This document shows, piece after piece, positions 47,501 to 50,906 of a stretch of 64,000 bases of DNA; position 1 is the stretch's first letter, and each line of letters begins with the position of its first letter. Position numbers and translations under genes: made by a program. This DNA comes from Bog-950 sp964423405 (GTDB lineage Bacteria > Bacteroidota > Bacteroidia > Chitinophagales > LD1), in contig CAYREY010000005.1 in the NCBI GenBank assembly GCA_964423405.1, forward strand, positions 74,228 to 138,227. The letters are read 5' to 3'. The notes under the pieces were generated by a model. That model was not told the origin of the DNA, did not search any database, and saw only the letters and a program-made list of their open reading frames with translations.

Positions 47501-50247
47501 CTGTTGAAGCCGCTCCAGCCTAAAGTAGCTGAGGTGGCACCCGCTGGTACTACGGCTGTATCTACTTCGCCGGCATCGTTAAAGTCGCCGTCTTTATTAA
47601 AGTCTATCCAGCCCATTAGCATGGCGGTAACACCGGTACCGTTGGTTACGTTAACCGTTTGTGTAAAACGGGTAGCTGTATCCTGTATAAGTACCTGGGT
47701 AGGGTTGCCACCTATACCGTCTTCATCGTCGGGTGTGGTACCTTGCAGGTCATCACCATCGCACTTGTAGGTGGGGTTTGGAAAATCCTCACGGTCAATA
47801 GCAGCACTACCTAATTTAAGAGTCTGGAAGATTACGTGGTTAGGGCTACCATAGCTGGCCGGAGCATCGCTATAATCAAAATTCAATAAAATTCCGATAC
47901 GCCATTTAAATACTACGTGTTTATCATCAGAGCCTGTTGAGTTAGCACCATCAAACACAGTAAGGGGACCAGTTGTAGGGCCTATAATTACCGGCTCGAA
48001 TGTAGAGCTATGTACCGTTGTACCAAGTACTATTAATGAGTCTCCTTCTACCACAAAGTGATTACTGCCATGTGGCACACCGGTCTGACCCAGGTAATCG
48101 TTTGCACTACCACCTATTAACGTACCAAAATATTGTGTTTTAAGGTCGGTGCCTAATACCATGTAGAAAATATCCCAGGTTCCTCCGTTAAAAGTACTAT
48201 CGAAGAACGTTCCGCCGTCATCCAGGTTTTTATTGAAAGGATAACGGGTAGATTGCGTTTCGCCAAATATCATAAGGGCGTATGGGGTGTACGTGCGCAG
48301 GGTGTTACCACGGTCATCGTCGTTACCGCCAAAGAAAGTCGCCGCCCATGGGTCAACTGAACCGGCGTTCCAGCCATTTCTTGGTATTTTACCCACAAAA
48401 GCATCCTGACCGGTACCTTTAGTTGTTTGGAAACGATTACCAACAGCATTAGGCCCCAGATAGAAGTTGGTGCTGGAAGTAAAACCGGTTACGTAAAGAG
48501 TATCAAAAGCATCAATAGTTAAGCCGTAGAACTCATCATCGCCGGTACCACCAAAGCGGCTTAGCATTTGTACAGTACTTCCGCCGTTTGCGTTTAATAC
48601 ACCCAGTACTCCATCTAATGCACCGGTAGTAGAACCAACCCCCTGTGCCGCATTGTTAAACAGAGCCGGGAAACTGGCAGAGTTGCCGGATGAACCAGAA
48701 AATGCAATGGCACCATCGCTAAACACCTGTATATCGTTTAATTGATCGGCACCCGTGCCGCCAATATAAGTACCAAAAGCCAGCGTATTCAGGTTATTGA
48801 ACTTTGCAATATACATCTCTGTACTGCCCGAGTAACTGGCGTCATAAGCATTACTGATGTAGTTAGGAGTGCCAGATGAAGGCACTGAACCATTAACCGT
48901 ACCACCTACCACAAAAGTGGTGTTAGATGTTGGGCGGATAGAAACCATTTCGTCGTCATTACCACCGTCGCCCAAATATGTAGAGTATAATAATGTACTT
49001 AAAGTGCTGTTCAATACACCAACAAAACCATCTGTACTATTACGGGTATTATCAAATGCAGTAGTAGAACCTGATGGCAGGGTACCTGCTGTTTTACCAC
49101 ATACAAATACGCGCGATTTGTCCGGTGACATAGCAAGGCCATATAAACGGTCATCGGCGGTACTACCAAAATAGGAAACTGCCAATACGGCAGTGCCATC
49201 GGCTTTCAATTCGTATATTATACCATCTACGCTGCCAGCATAAGTGTTAGAAAACCCAAACAGTGAAGCGGGGTTTATATAGTTACCGGCTCCTGATGTT
49301 AACTGCACGTTAATATTACCGCCGCAATAAACATTTCCGCTGTTGTCTATATCTATGGCAAATATGTACTCGTCAAATGAGTCACTATTATTCTCGAAGA
49401 AAGTACCCCATTTCAAACTTGGATCGATAACCAATGCATAGTTGTTATCTATTTTGCTGGCAGCCTTGAAAGTGGCAACGTCGCCTTTCACATCAAAAGC
49501 CATTTTAACCATTACCTTTTTGCCATCTATTATCTGGTAGGCTTCCGGTATATCAAATTTCACTTCGTCAAACTCAAGTTTTACCGCCAGGTTGCCATTT
49601 TCATCTATGCGCAGGCCTTCCTGTCCTTTAAAGCGCATTTTAATGTTGTTAAAATCGGCACCGGCATTTACCACCCAGTCAAACTCCATTACGTGCTGGT
49701 GCTGGCTGTAAATACGCAGGTCTATACCATTATATATATCGTTAAGGGTTAACTCACCAAAACTTGAAGCGTTGGCGCCATGATAATTTTCACCAACAAA
49801 GTAGTTGTACTTGGTAGGCATCTCCTTCTCCTTACTTATAGTATAGTTAGGGTTAGAGCCATCGAGGTATATACCCCAGCCGTGAACTTCCTGATGGGTC
49901 AGTTCTTCTGCCTCATGCGCTTCATCTTCGGCAGTTTCTTCGTGCTCCTCACCCTCGTGCTCTTCTTTTTCGAAAGAAAGGAAGTGGATATGGTCATTGG
50001 TAATATACATATTACCAATGTTGGTATTACCCGCCACTTTCACGGTAGGGTCCCACTGGCCTTTGTTCTCAATAAACGAGATTGAGTTGCTGGTTTCTTT
50101 TACCAGTTTGTTAATCTGCTCTTTCGAAAGCCTTTTGGTTGCTGCCTGTGCAGGGGCCTGTGCCAGCACAGGTTGTACAGCCAGGCCAAACGCCAGCATC
50201 AGAAAACAAAGTAGTGCGCCTTTAAGGGTAAAGGTTTTTTTACTCAT
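26521..50247 (-). CDS. giant (7,908-residue) SprB-like T9SS surface protein with multi-class repeat arrays
   Basis: I chose the ATG at 50247, since it begins a signal peptide (KGALLCFLMLAFGLAVQPVLAQ); an in-frame ATG at 50292 would add 15 non-signal residues. Order of parts: an N-terminal DUF7948-like domain starting SFIENKGQW with a Glu/His-rich insert (93-122); SBBP beta-propeller repeats (about 290-760); a GEVED domain (WIDFNKDGDFNDAGEVD); seven 175-residue Ig-like units; six 83-residue units; a long cadherin-like region built on VNDPP...PEDS and NNDSDP motifs; three PKD-like units; 23 modules of about 85 residues; PKD-like and further cadherin-like units; and a terminal CHU_C sorting domain (FIPNGFSPNGDGVNDNY, then RIFNRWGVEVWFSEGAY). 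It is longer than Flavobacterium SprB (about 6,500 residues). The likely role is a mobile or fibrous adhesin exported by T9SS. Asp-rich cadherin-like units suggest calcium binding. Many units hold paired cysteines. Confidence 0.93.
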   Translation of the reverse strand: MSKKTFTLKGALLCFLMLAFGLAVQPVLAQAPAQAATKRLSKEQINKLVKETSNSISFIENKGQWDPTVKVAGNTNIGNMYITNDHIHFLSFEKEEHEGEEHEETAEDEAHEAEELTHQEVHGWGIYLDGSNPNYTISKEKEMPTKYNYFVGENYHGANASSFGELTLNDIYNGIDLRIYSQHQHVMEFDWVVNAGADFNNIKMRFKGQEGLRIDENGNLAVKLEFDEVKFDIPEAYQIIDGKKVMVKMAFDVKGDVATFKAASKIDNNYALVIDPSLKWGTFFENNSDSFDEYIFAIDIDNSGNVYCGGNINVQLTSGAGNYINPASLFGFSNTYAGSVDGIIYELKADGTAVLAVSYFGSTADDRLYGLAMSPDKSRVFVCGKTAGTLPSGSTTAFDNTRNSTDGFVGVLNSTLSTLLYSTYLGDGGNDDEMVSIRPTSNTTFVVGGTVNGSVPSSGTPNYISNAYDASYSGSTEMYIAKFNNLNTLAFGTYIGGTGADQLNDIQVFSDGAIAFSGSSGNSASFPALFNNAAQGVGSTTGALDGVLGVLNANGGSTVQMLSRFGGTGDDEFYGLTIDAFDTLYVTGFTSSTNFYLGPNAVGNRFQTTKGTGQDAFVGKIPRNGWNAGSVDPWAATFFGGNDDDRGNTLRTYTPYALMIFGETQSTRYPFNKNLDDGGTFFDSTFNGGTWDIFYMVLGTDLKTQYFGTLIGGSANDYLGQTGVPHGSNHFVVEGDSLIVLGTTVHSSTFEPVIIGPTTGPLTVFDGANSTGSDDKHVVFKWRIGILLNFDYSDAPASYGSPNHVIFQTLKLGSAAIDREDFPNPTYKCDGDDLQGTTPDDEDGIGGNPTQVLIQDTATRFTQTVNVTNGTGVTAMLMGWIDFNKDGDFNDAGEVDTAVVPAGATSATLGWSGFNSVFQNLTNDTTYMRLRITTQTSFFVSNPSPTANAANGEVEDYLVIRYRCVNLVSATVDTNGTTSCGSATGSLVITNGNLVPGVQYGVYYSKNGGPLQGPFYYTTASGTGTLTISGLTAGSYTSVEVFHPTNRLCGYTLPNTYVITDPASPPAPSNVTATPNPVCTGTTVQFSATGQVGATYSWTGPQSFTSSLQNPTRSITAINQGGTYLVTQTVNGCTSPQGTVTLVVTGTPVIGTVTGTNPTTCSGTQGTITITGLLANQTYTVFYTKGGVQQGPVSLTTNGSGNIIITGLTAGTYTGFQVSIAGCSSAVNGTTITLVDPTAPPAPLTATVTPNPVCTGNTVNFAATTNQVGTITWNWTGPNGFTSTQQNPSLAITTTAQGGAYNVTQTINNCTSPARSVTLTVNQTPTFAFSSSSNPTTCGGTNGSITISGLNNNTTYSVSYTFNGAPQSAVNFTSNGSGLLTITGLAAGAYTNIIVTLSGCSSAPLAGTITLSPPSSPATPAPTSNTPVCTGNTISLSTSTVAGGTYSWTGPSSFSSSVQNPTRTNATTAMAGSYCVVVTVAGCPSAPGCTNVVVNTTPAISSGTRVNPTTCAGSDGSITLNGLANNTTYSLSYSKDLVAQGPFTLTSNGSGQLLITGLSAGSYTNFTVTANGCTSAVFNGPLVLTDPTAPATPSPSSNSPVCSGTVISLSTATVAGGSYSWTGPLSYSNNVQNPSISNAATNMSGNYCVVVTVANCASAPGCTNVVVNPTPVIVTSGFTNPTTCGGNDGTITLNGLTANTTYSVRYTRNGILQGPFNLTSNGAGVVTISGLNQGNYSVITVTLNGCQSSPVAGPLNLTDPAAPAAPSVSSNSPVCTGGTINLFANGNVGATYSWVGVDGDNSFTSNLQNPSRTSATLAMDGEYCVTQTVAGCISAPACVTVVVNQTPTVSTSTSTNPTTCSGTNGTVVLNGLLANTTYTVNYLKNLVAQGPFSITTNASGVLTITGLSAGSYTSVTVTLLGCTSAAAGPFTLTDPSNPAAPTVGSNSPVCSGGTINLTASGPGSSFSWTGPNSYTSSTQNPSITSATTGMSGSYCATQTVNNCVSPQACTTVTVNQTPSFGIFGSSNPTTCGGSQGSITLSGLNNNANYSVTYTKTPGGGQGPFVISSTGTGELVIGSLSAGSYSNFVVTLVSTGCASSPVAGPVVLTDPTTPAAPTAGSNSPVCSGNAINLTANGQSGASYSWTGPNSYNSTSQNPTILSATTGMSGSYCVTQTVAGCTSSPACVTVTVNQTPAAPTAGASPNPICSGNTLTLTATGQVGATYNWIFPDGGTATGSPVTRTNVTTGMSGVYSVTQTVNGCTSTTPGTVNVTVNQTPSAPTAGASPNPICSGNTLTLTATGQPGATFTWTYPDGGGATGSPVTRNNVTTGMGGVYSVTQTVSGCTSTTSGTVNVTVNQTPAAPSAAAAPNPICSGNTLTLTATGLVGATFNWSFPDGGTATGSPVTRSNVTTGMSGVYSVTQTVNGCTSTTAGTVNVTVNQTPSAPTAGASPNPICSGNTLTLTATGQPGATFTWTYPDGGGATGSPVTRTNVTTAMGGVYNVTQTVNGCTSTTPGSVSVTVNETPAAPTAAASPNPICSGNTLTLTATGLPGATFTWTYPDGGGTTGNPVTRSNVTTGMAGVYSVTQTINGCTSTTAGTVNVTINQTPAAPTANSNSPVCTGNAINLTATGQVGATFNWTYPDGPTTTGTPVSRSNATTGMAGLYSVTQTVNGCTSTTAGTTTVVVNTTPGVPSASNNGPVCLGDLIQLTTPAVLGATYTWSGPNSFSSNLQSPTIASAAAVNAGTYSVTITVNGCSSTSPGTTTLVVNNCAPIAVRDVYSSCAVSPITGNILTNDIDPSGDGIQVVTPLICGNFSAGTFNVNAGGAFTFTPPAAFNGVDSICYKVCNVNFPTVCDTGIAVFDYTCVNLPPVAVDDNYNMNEDDTLTGTVTTNDYDPDGGIITVTTTPTCNPQHGSVTLQANGNFTYIPNANYNGLDTFCYQICDNGSPIKCANATVVINVIPVNDPPFVPDTTVTTPEDSTITVCLPVTDIEVNTQSHNVNICGNPVNGTIISGPTVNNPLVPRTVCLTYRPNTNFNGSDSICLIVCDNGTPAKCDTTVTRITVTPVNDPPVAINDSYTTNEDQNIVTSSGTGVRNNDSDPADGLGATSLTVTTTPVVDVTNGTLTLNADGSFTYVPNANFSGTDSFQYRVCDSGTGLPSPLCDTATAYITVVPVNDPPFVPDTTTTTPEDSTFTVCLPITDVEVNTQIHSVNICGAPQHGVIVSGPSINNPLLPRTLCYTYTPTTNYYGTDSICLIVCDNGVPVKCDTTVTRITITPVNDPPVANNDNYNTNEDTPITTNSGTGVRNNDSDPADGLGATSLTVTTTPVVNVSNGTLTLNADGSFTYTPNANFSGTDSFQYRVCDSGVGLPSPLCDTATAYITVTPVNDPPFVPDTTVTTPEDSTFTVCLPITDVEVSTQSYNVNICGLPVNGTIVSGPTINNPLLPRTICYTYTPNTNYYGADSICLIVCDNGVPAKCDTTVTRITITPVNDPPVAVNDNYTTNEDVTLTTNSGTGVRNNDSDPADGLGATSLTVTTSPIVNVSNGTLTLNANGSFTYVPNTNFTGTDSFQYRVCDTGVGLPSPLCDTATAYITIVPVNDPPFVPDTIINTCEDCGTTTVCVPVSDNDPGQTHYVAATFCGPNSGIASYTLNGPAFDVLCVSYTPSLNFNGNDSICVVVCDNGSPNLCDTTRIRITVDPVNDPPIAVNDNYTTSEDVTINTNATTGVRNNDSDPGDNRGATTLTVNGSPVVAPVNGTLTLNADGSFTYVPNANYSGTDSFQYRVCDSGTGLPAPLCDTATAYITITPVNDPPFVPDTTVTTPEDTPIVVCIPITDLDVANQHVASFCDAPDNGVITSGPIVDNNTHTVCITYRPNTNFNGNDSICLTVCDNGIPSLCDNTIIRIIVTPVNDPPVAVNDNYSTTEDSTIVIPVGTGVRANDNDNADNNPVTSLTVTTTPLNGPSHGTITLNPNGSFTYDPDTNYFGIDSFQYRVCDAGTPPPSLCDTATAYITISPFNDPPVIIDTPVTTCEDCPITVCIPFTDEDITDVHVPSLLCSPVNGTVSNITINNTTRILCFDYVGFTNINGEDSLCIVVCDNGVPVKCDTSYIHITIDPVNDPPYADTIYVTTYENIPVGVNVASATGDVEGDPLSYSYGGVVTGSGTYYITGNGAIVFVPDSGFTGTAVIPYGVCDLSPYPVNVLCDSAAIVVTVLPQSDTVNNHAPVANNDYATTPMNNPVVINQLANDYDPDGDPLQVTVTGLPAHGVVTVNPNGTVNYTPNTGYFGYDTIRYVICDPVGSTQPRPLCDDALIIISITRDPGGVPNDAPVAVDDFANICADATTVLNVLRNDYDPNGDALTSVSIIRNVTNGALVNSSLGIYSYDPNNNFAGADTFVYRVCDNGSPSLCDTATAIITVAPIPVITPSAPSASLCSGDNLSLTFTSNVNGTVISWTATNGTSGTGNINTTLTNTGTSDIVVTYTVIGSTGSGCGSAPLTIPVTVKPRPTVNYVVNNTIFCSGDQVVINLSSTIPNTTYTWSGSNGSSGTGNLITDNPVNVGPSDSTVTYTINSLVNGCAGTTVTVPVTVKPRPVVTPAPASQTVCSGTPVSITLSSNIPGTAVLWTGSNGNSGNTFTINDSPINNGNTNLTVTYTINSSLNGCTGTTTFATVTVRPNVTADAGTDKSVTACSGSCVTLGGSPSGAGGSGALTYAWSPRTSLNDSTLANPVACNVAANTTYTLVVTDAQGCSATDAVTVNVLPSSLTAEAGSGGALCLGSGDSVTLGGFPTAVGGTPAYTYTWSPLVGLNLTNPANPEAFPATTTTYYLTVTDALGCTSTDSAIVRVYPTLTANAGVDTSICAGSPAQLGGTPTAAGGFGSGYTYLWSPTGGVSDVNAANPTATPSILTTYSVLVIDPNGCSATDNVVVNVRPNPIAQAGADKTLVLCAGDSVIIGDAPAAINGTAPYTYRWLPSAGLSDSTAANPVVKGITTTTVYTLLVTDATGCTSTDQVTVNVVNSNLQANAGNDEAVCSNNNCVQLGGIPTAVGGTAPFTYAWSNAGVLSSATASNPLACPTATTTFTVTITDSKGCTATDSETVTVNPAPTANAGPDTSVCSGNAIQIGGNPSATGGTTPYVYNWIPTIGLSLPNVPNPSAAPTNVTTYQLIVVDNKGCSNLDEVTVTPRTTPVVDAGPDKNLVGCVGDTVFIGGLPVVTGGGTAPYTYDWTYGAGLSDSTIANPLVTGIAATTSYQLIVTDTFGCRGVDFVVVNVLPSTLQANAGSDQRICAGAGTQVTLGGSPTAVGGTSPYTYNWGTGAFFVSNLANPTVSPTSTTTYYVTVTDSKGCRSVDTVVVTVTPSPVANAGVDTTLCSGFCVNLGSANTGSGGTGALQYAWTPTQGLFANNTANPQACPLVTTTYTVLVTDANGCTGTDNITVTIRSNPVADAGQDVSLSNCSADSVTIGGSPAATGGAGGYDYQWSPATGLSADSISNPVVKGLIVSQLYTLVVTDANGCSAEDAVLVTVTSGTLSAEAGVGGSYCAGSNGTVTLGASPTAIGGTPGYSYTWSPVTNLDQSNPANPIASPDTTTTYYVSVTDSKGCIAVDSVTVTVRPAVTVDAGRDTAVCAGASVILGATPTATGGTQPYTYTWAPGNDISSPSASNPTATPAATTLYTVRVTDVNGCTASDAVLVTINALPVVNAGPDRNLVACSGDSVMLGGSPSATGTGPFTYQWNPSGALSSDTVANPYVRNLGSTATYTLVVTNANGCSASDQVTVNVTNSTFSAEAGNNVAFCEGASVSILLGGQPTAVGGTAPYTYTWSPATGLSSTSVANPLATPLTTTTYSVAIVDGTGCIAEDTVRITINPRPVVNAGAPDTICAGSIIQLGGTPSASGGTGNYTYTWTPGTGLNSTTTANPLAQPLATETYVLSVTDALGCSNSASVAIRVNQNPAANAGTDQSVVACPTACVTLGGTPTATGGGGGYLYAWAPASGLSNTGLSNPTACNLAQSLTYSLTVTDVNGCTAIDQVLVTVTQSTLTADAGLDKSICAGTTTCVTIGGTNAVSGGTAPYIIDWSPVAGICNSNSIANPQVNPTDTTTYVLLVTDAYGCIAVDSMVLFANPAVTASVLPDTAICAGGSALLGGAPTASGGSGNFTYTWNPGVGLSSTVSANPIATPATVTTYTVTITDAVGCTASASQTVSVNPAVCANAGTDKTMTNCPGSFTQLGGSPTGGCGSGNYSYAWSPSANLNGATIPNPIVTGLTVTTTFSVTVTDNATGCFAVDEVVVTVNQTNLTADAGTNKVFCANSNGCVTIGGNPTAVGGQPPYLYQWAPITNLSDATIANPCANPLNTTTYYLTVTDQLGCNMMDSMTVVVSPLIAVNAGIDTAICTGTSIVLGGTPAVVGGTTPYSYAWSLGAFPSNIANPTATPVSSSSYTLTVTDSLGCTASDVVNISLRALPVANAGADAAITACALDSAILGGSPTASGTVGPYSYSWYPPVTPALSDTNAANPTVKQLGFTTVFTVTVTDSFGCKASDDVQVTVLPNTLFVDAGSNFGNLCANANTCVTLGGPVSGGEPPYTYQWFGGANTPTSLNSTACPLVTTVYTLVVTDNNGCQAADSTTVVVNNPPSVSFTGLTDSICIDAGNILLTGSPAGGSFFGTGVTGNVFQPAVVGEGTWCIQYIYTDPATGCSKDTFACTVVTPLPAVTASGFAPAYCQFDSAVTLVGSPAGGIFTGSTGLSGQDGSVFNPAAAPLGNNTITYTYTDPNTGCDNTYTFVINVKGAPTIAVTASADTSCFGTAVTFTPNFSFDVFNIIWSVQGGGNVGSGTSPFSYTHTTTGDYCLIATAINTPNGCVSSDTICSHVNIPPVAVNDQAETCEEIPVTFTVLTNDTDAEGNTSTVTIISAANGSATVNGDSVTYTPRLNYNGADTIVYQICNTNCANACDTAEVYVSICPVNDPPVITDVIDTILINTSDTVCPSLADVDDAINTLTLSTVNCGTINGTVTVLNGCITYTPTTDWIGTQVICVSVCDTSGACDTGTVTIVVVPVNNPPVAQKISVFTCDSTTVGVNVAASTSDPDGNLMTYSYGPVSGGTWTATGNGSGVYYNNTPGVYTMEYYVCDISNIPVSPLCDTNIIRFTVIPCDGNNNPPVANDDEVMTAIDSVTIINELANDFDPDGDPLNVTILSGPGLPGATASLNGDNTVTYTSPVEGTDTVVYAICDPSGACDTAIIVIHVATVITNNHPPVAVDDFGTTDYQTPVTVPVQGNDHDPDGDALTTTSIPVPPTGGTATVNQDGTITYTPTTANAYDPDTFTYVICDDGLPVLCDTATVVIYINNSVVAVNECTVTGYNRTVVIDVLANDYDPDIIDSIWVAGTVSLPNTQGTAFVDAKGLIRYIPRTDTCGFIDTFAYVLVDEAGSIDTGYVCVEVLCCAAPIGVTDTARVITGDSVAIVVSLNDTITGATPVHEVIVNPQHGTAYFINDSTVMYVSAPGYCGADTFTYAGENVCGFDTALVIVNVICNTKPVALADTQTICLQDTITFNPLGNDTDADGNAIRITGIGAPSSSGLINIQALTDSTITISSNGTASTISLDYYICDNGLPVKCDTATIQVRIIPCPEPVIDPIYDTLQACVTTDSICIDKYVTLPANTNWSITAMCEPANGTLTFGNHCFNYVPNTGFYGNDTMCVTVCTDLGNCTTAPVIITTVDCIIQAVDEPCDLDTAIINTPITVDVLANDIIPVAADTTVTLITQPVNGVAVVNANNTVTYTPNTGFKGQEQFSYQVCAVSGSYIYCDTANICITVVDTAQPCFIPNGFSPNGDGVNDNYVIPCKDRSPLGTVRIFNRWGVEVWFSEGAYQDNFAGKNMEGIDLPDGTYYIIYEYNDGTNRREAKFVVIHR
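30350..36215 (-). repeat. array of 23 modules of about 85 residues with a three-module (768-bp) higher-order period
   Basis: Each module has the pattern (N/D)AGxD...C, LGGxPTAxGG, YTYxWSP, ANPxAxP, TTTYxVxVTDxxGC, DxVxVxV. Modules fall into three subtypes in fixed order. Subtype 1 has two alternative polar or Cys segments (VTACSGS, LVLCAGDS, NLVGCVGD). Subtype 2 follows a link ending LTAxAG, and subtype 3 begins NAGxDTxIC. The first triplet is 87+85+84=256 residues. Subtype 1 starts at about 36205, 35437 and 34673 are 764-768 bp apart. There are eight copies of subtypes 1 and 2 and seven of subtype 3. Confidence 0.85.
36215..36970 (-). repeat. three PKD/Ig-like units of about 80 residues
   Basis: Three consecutive units with the pattern CSGxxxxxxLSSxxxxTxxxWTGSNGxSGTGN, then TVTYTIxSxxNGC, then TVPVTVKPRP. 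They join the cadherin-like region to the 23-module array. The edges are approximate. Confidence 0.7.
38170..41360 (-). repeat. five tandem cadherin-like dimers, period about 635 bp
   Basis: Each dimer has a half starting FVPDTTVTTPEDS with VCDNGxPxxCDTT, and a half starting VNDNYTTNEDVT with GTGVRNNDSDPADGLGATSL and YRVCDSGxGLPxPLCDTATAYI. The unit boundary at VNDPPFVPDT recurs at about 38800, 39430, 40065, 40700 and 41338. More divergent cadherin-like units extend the region to about 36970 and 41930. The Asp/Asn motifs fit calcium-binding junctions. Confidence 0.85.
42180..43670 (-). repeat. six tandem 83-residue (249-bp) Ig-like modules
   Basis: Copies start at 249-bp spacing (for example at about 43145 and 43394) and share NPICSGNTLTLTATG, then PDGG, then GSPVTR, then NVTTGM, then VYSVTQTVNGCTST. 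Copies 1 and 3 carry VGATxNWxFPDGGTATG while copies 2 and 4 carry PGATFTWTYPDGGGATG, so subtypes alternate. Copies 5 and 6 are more mixed. At DNA level the copies differ at many synonymous sites. Confidence 0.85.
43670..47350 (-). repeat. seven tandem Ig-like double units of about 175 residues
   Basis: Each unit has a first part with NPTTCxGxxGxITLxGLxxNTTYxVxY, GPFxLTSNGSGxLxITGLxAGSY and GCxSxxxxGPLxLTDP, and a second part with SNSPVCxGxxIxL, YSWTGPxSF, LQNPxxxxA and GxYCVxxTVxGCxSxP. The mean period is about 525 bp. The first copy is a variant (TSCGSATG). Confidence 0.8.
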
Positions 50248-50316
50248 AAATATGTGCTTTGAAGGAAGTACGCTTAAAGTAAAGTTTGCCATAAGTACCT
50301 TTCGTTAAATTGAAAA

Positions 50317-50345
50317 GGGAGCGAGGCTACTGTGCCATCGCTCCC
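50317..50345 (-). promoter_or_regulatory. leader hairpin of the giant gene
   Basis: GGGAGCGA at 50317-50324 pairs with TCGCTCCC at 50338-50345, with inner GGC (50325-50327) and GCC (50334-50336) extending it. On the minus strand the stem is followed by TTTTCAATTT, and the giant gene's start lies about 70 nt further on. It is shaped like a terminator but lies in the leader, so attenuation or mRNA protection is possible. Confidence 0.5.
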
Positions 50346-50527
50346 TGCTCTAATTAAAATATAATTTTTCACAAACAGAGATAGCACAGCAATTATAAAT
50401 AGCTGTATTACAACTGTTTGCAGTTAATTTTTGAGTATGTAATAAAAAGTTAAAATCTTTCATTCTACTTTTCTAATCAGATATTAAAAATACATTTGGT
50501 GGGGACAAGTGTTTTTAATTCAGCGCG

Positions 50528-50535
50528 CAAAAATA
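50528..50535 (-). promoter_or_regulatory. candidate -7 element for the giant gene
   Basis: On the minus strand this reads TATTTTTG, an exact TAnnTTTG. Transcription from here would give a leader of about 270 nt that includes the hairpin at 50317-50345. No -33 TTTG was found at the right distance, so this is weak. Confidence 0.35.
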
Positions 50536-50906
50536 CTTTTTTATGTGACATATAACAGTTTATGCCTTGTAAACGTGTTAAATTTATTTTAACTTTTTAA
50601 GGTCTATAAAGGTACAGCCTTTACCTTAAAAAACGAATTTTTCCGCAATTTTCTCCAATATCAGCCGTTTCAATAAGATAATCAGTGAAATCGATTGTCG
50701 GCTAAAGCAATTTCACCGAAATTCTACCTTAGTTTAAAGGTAAAACCGGACAGTTTATACCCTAAAATCGCAGTGTGTATTTTGGTAACTGCCTGCCGGC
50801 GGCTGCATAATATAATGTACAAGTTGAAAAAAGGCAATATATCAACAGCATAAAACTTGGCATTGTTAAAAATAAGTGTATCTTACACTACTAAATAATA
50901 CCTGCC

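Larger units (their letters stand above)
50293..50906. other. 614-bp AT-rich intergenic region upstream of the giant gene
   Basis: No gene is visible here. The region holds a strong hairpin next to the giant gene and a -7-like element for that gene, both listed separately. It also holds short inverted repeats: TACCTT at 50725-50730 with AAGGTA at 50737-50742, and GTGAAAT at 50685-50691 with ATTTCAC at 50710-50716. A second TTACCTT copy lies at 50621-50627. They could be operators. No confident promoter was found for the plus-strand gene at 50907. Confidence 0.6.

Noticed and set aside
50248..50292. Upstream start of the giant gene at 50292
   Set aside because: It adds 15 residues ahead of the signal peptide without hydrophobic character; the ATG at 50247 starts directly with KK and the hydrophobic core.
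26527..50308. Many plus-strand open frames of 60-310 codons opposite the giant gene (for example 27625-28554 and 33736-34419)
   Set aside because: They lie wholly inside the long minus-strand frame, their translations are low-complexity Tyr/Ser/Gly strings with no start context, and they recur with the repeat period. They are antisense shadows.
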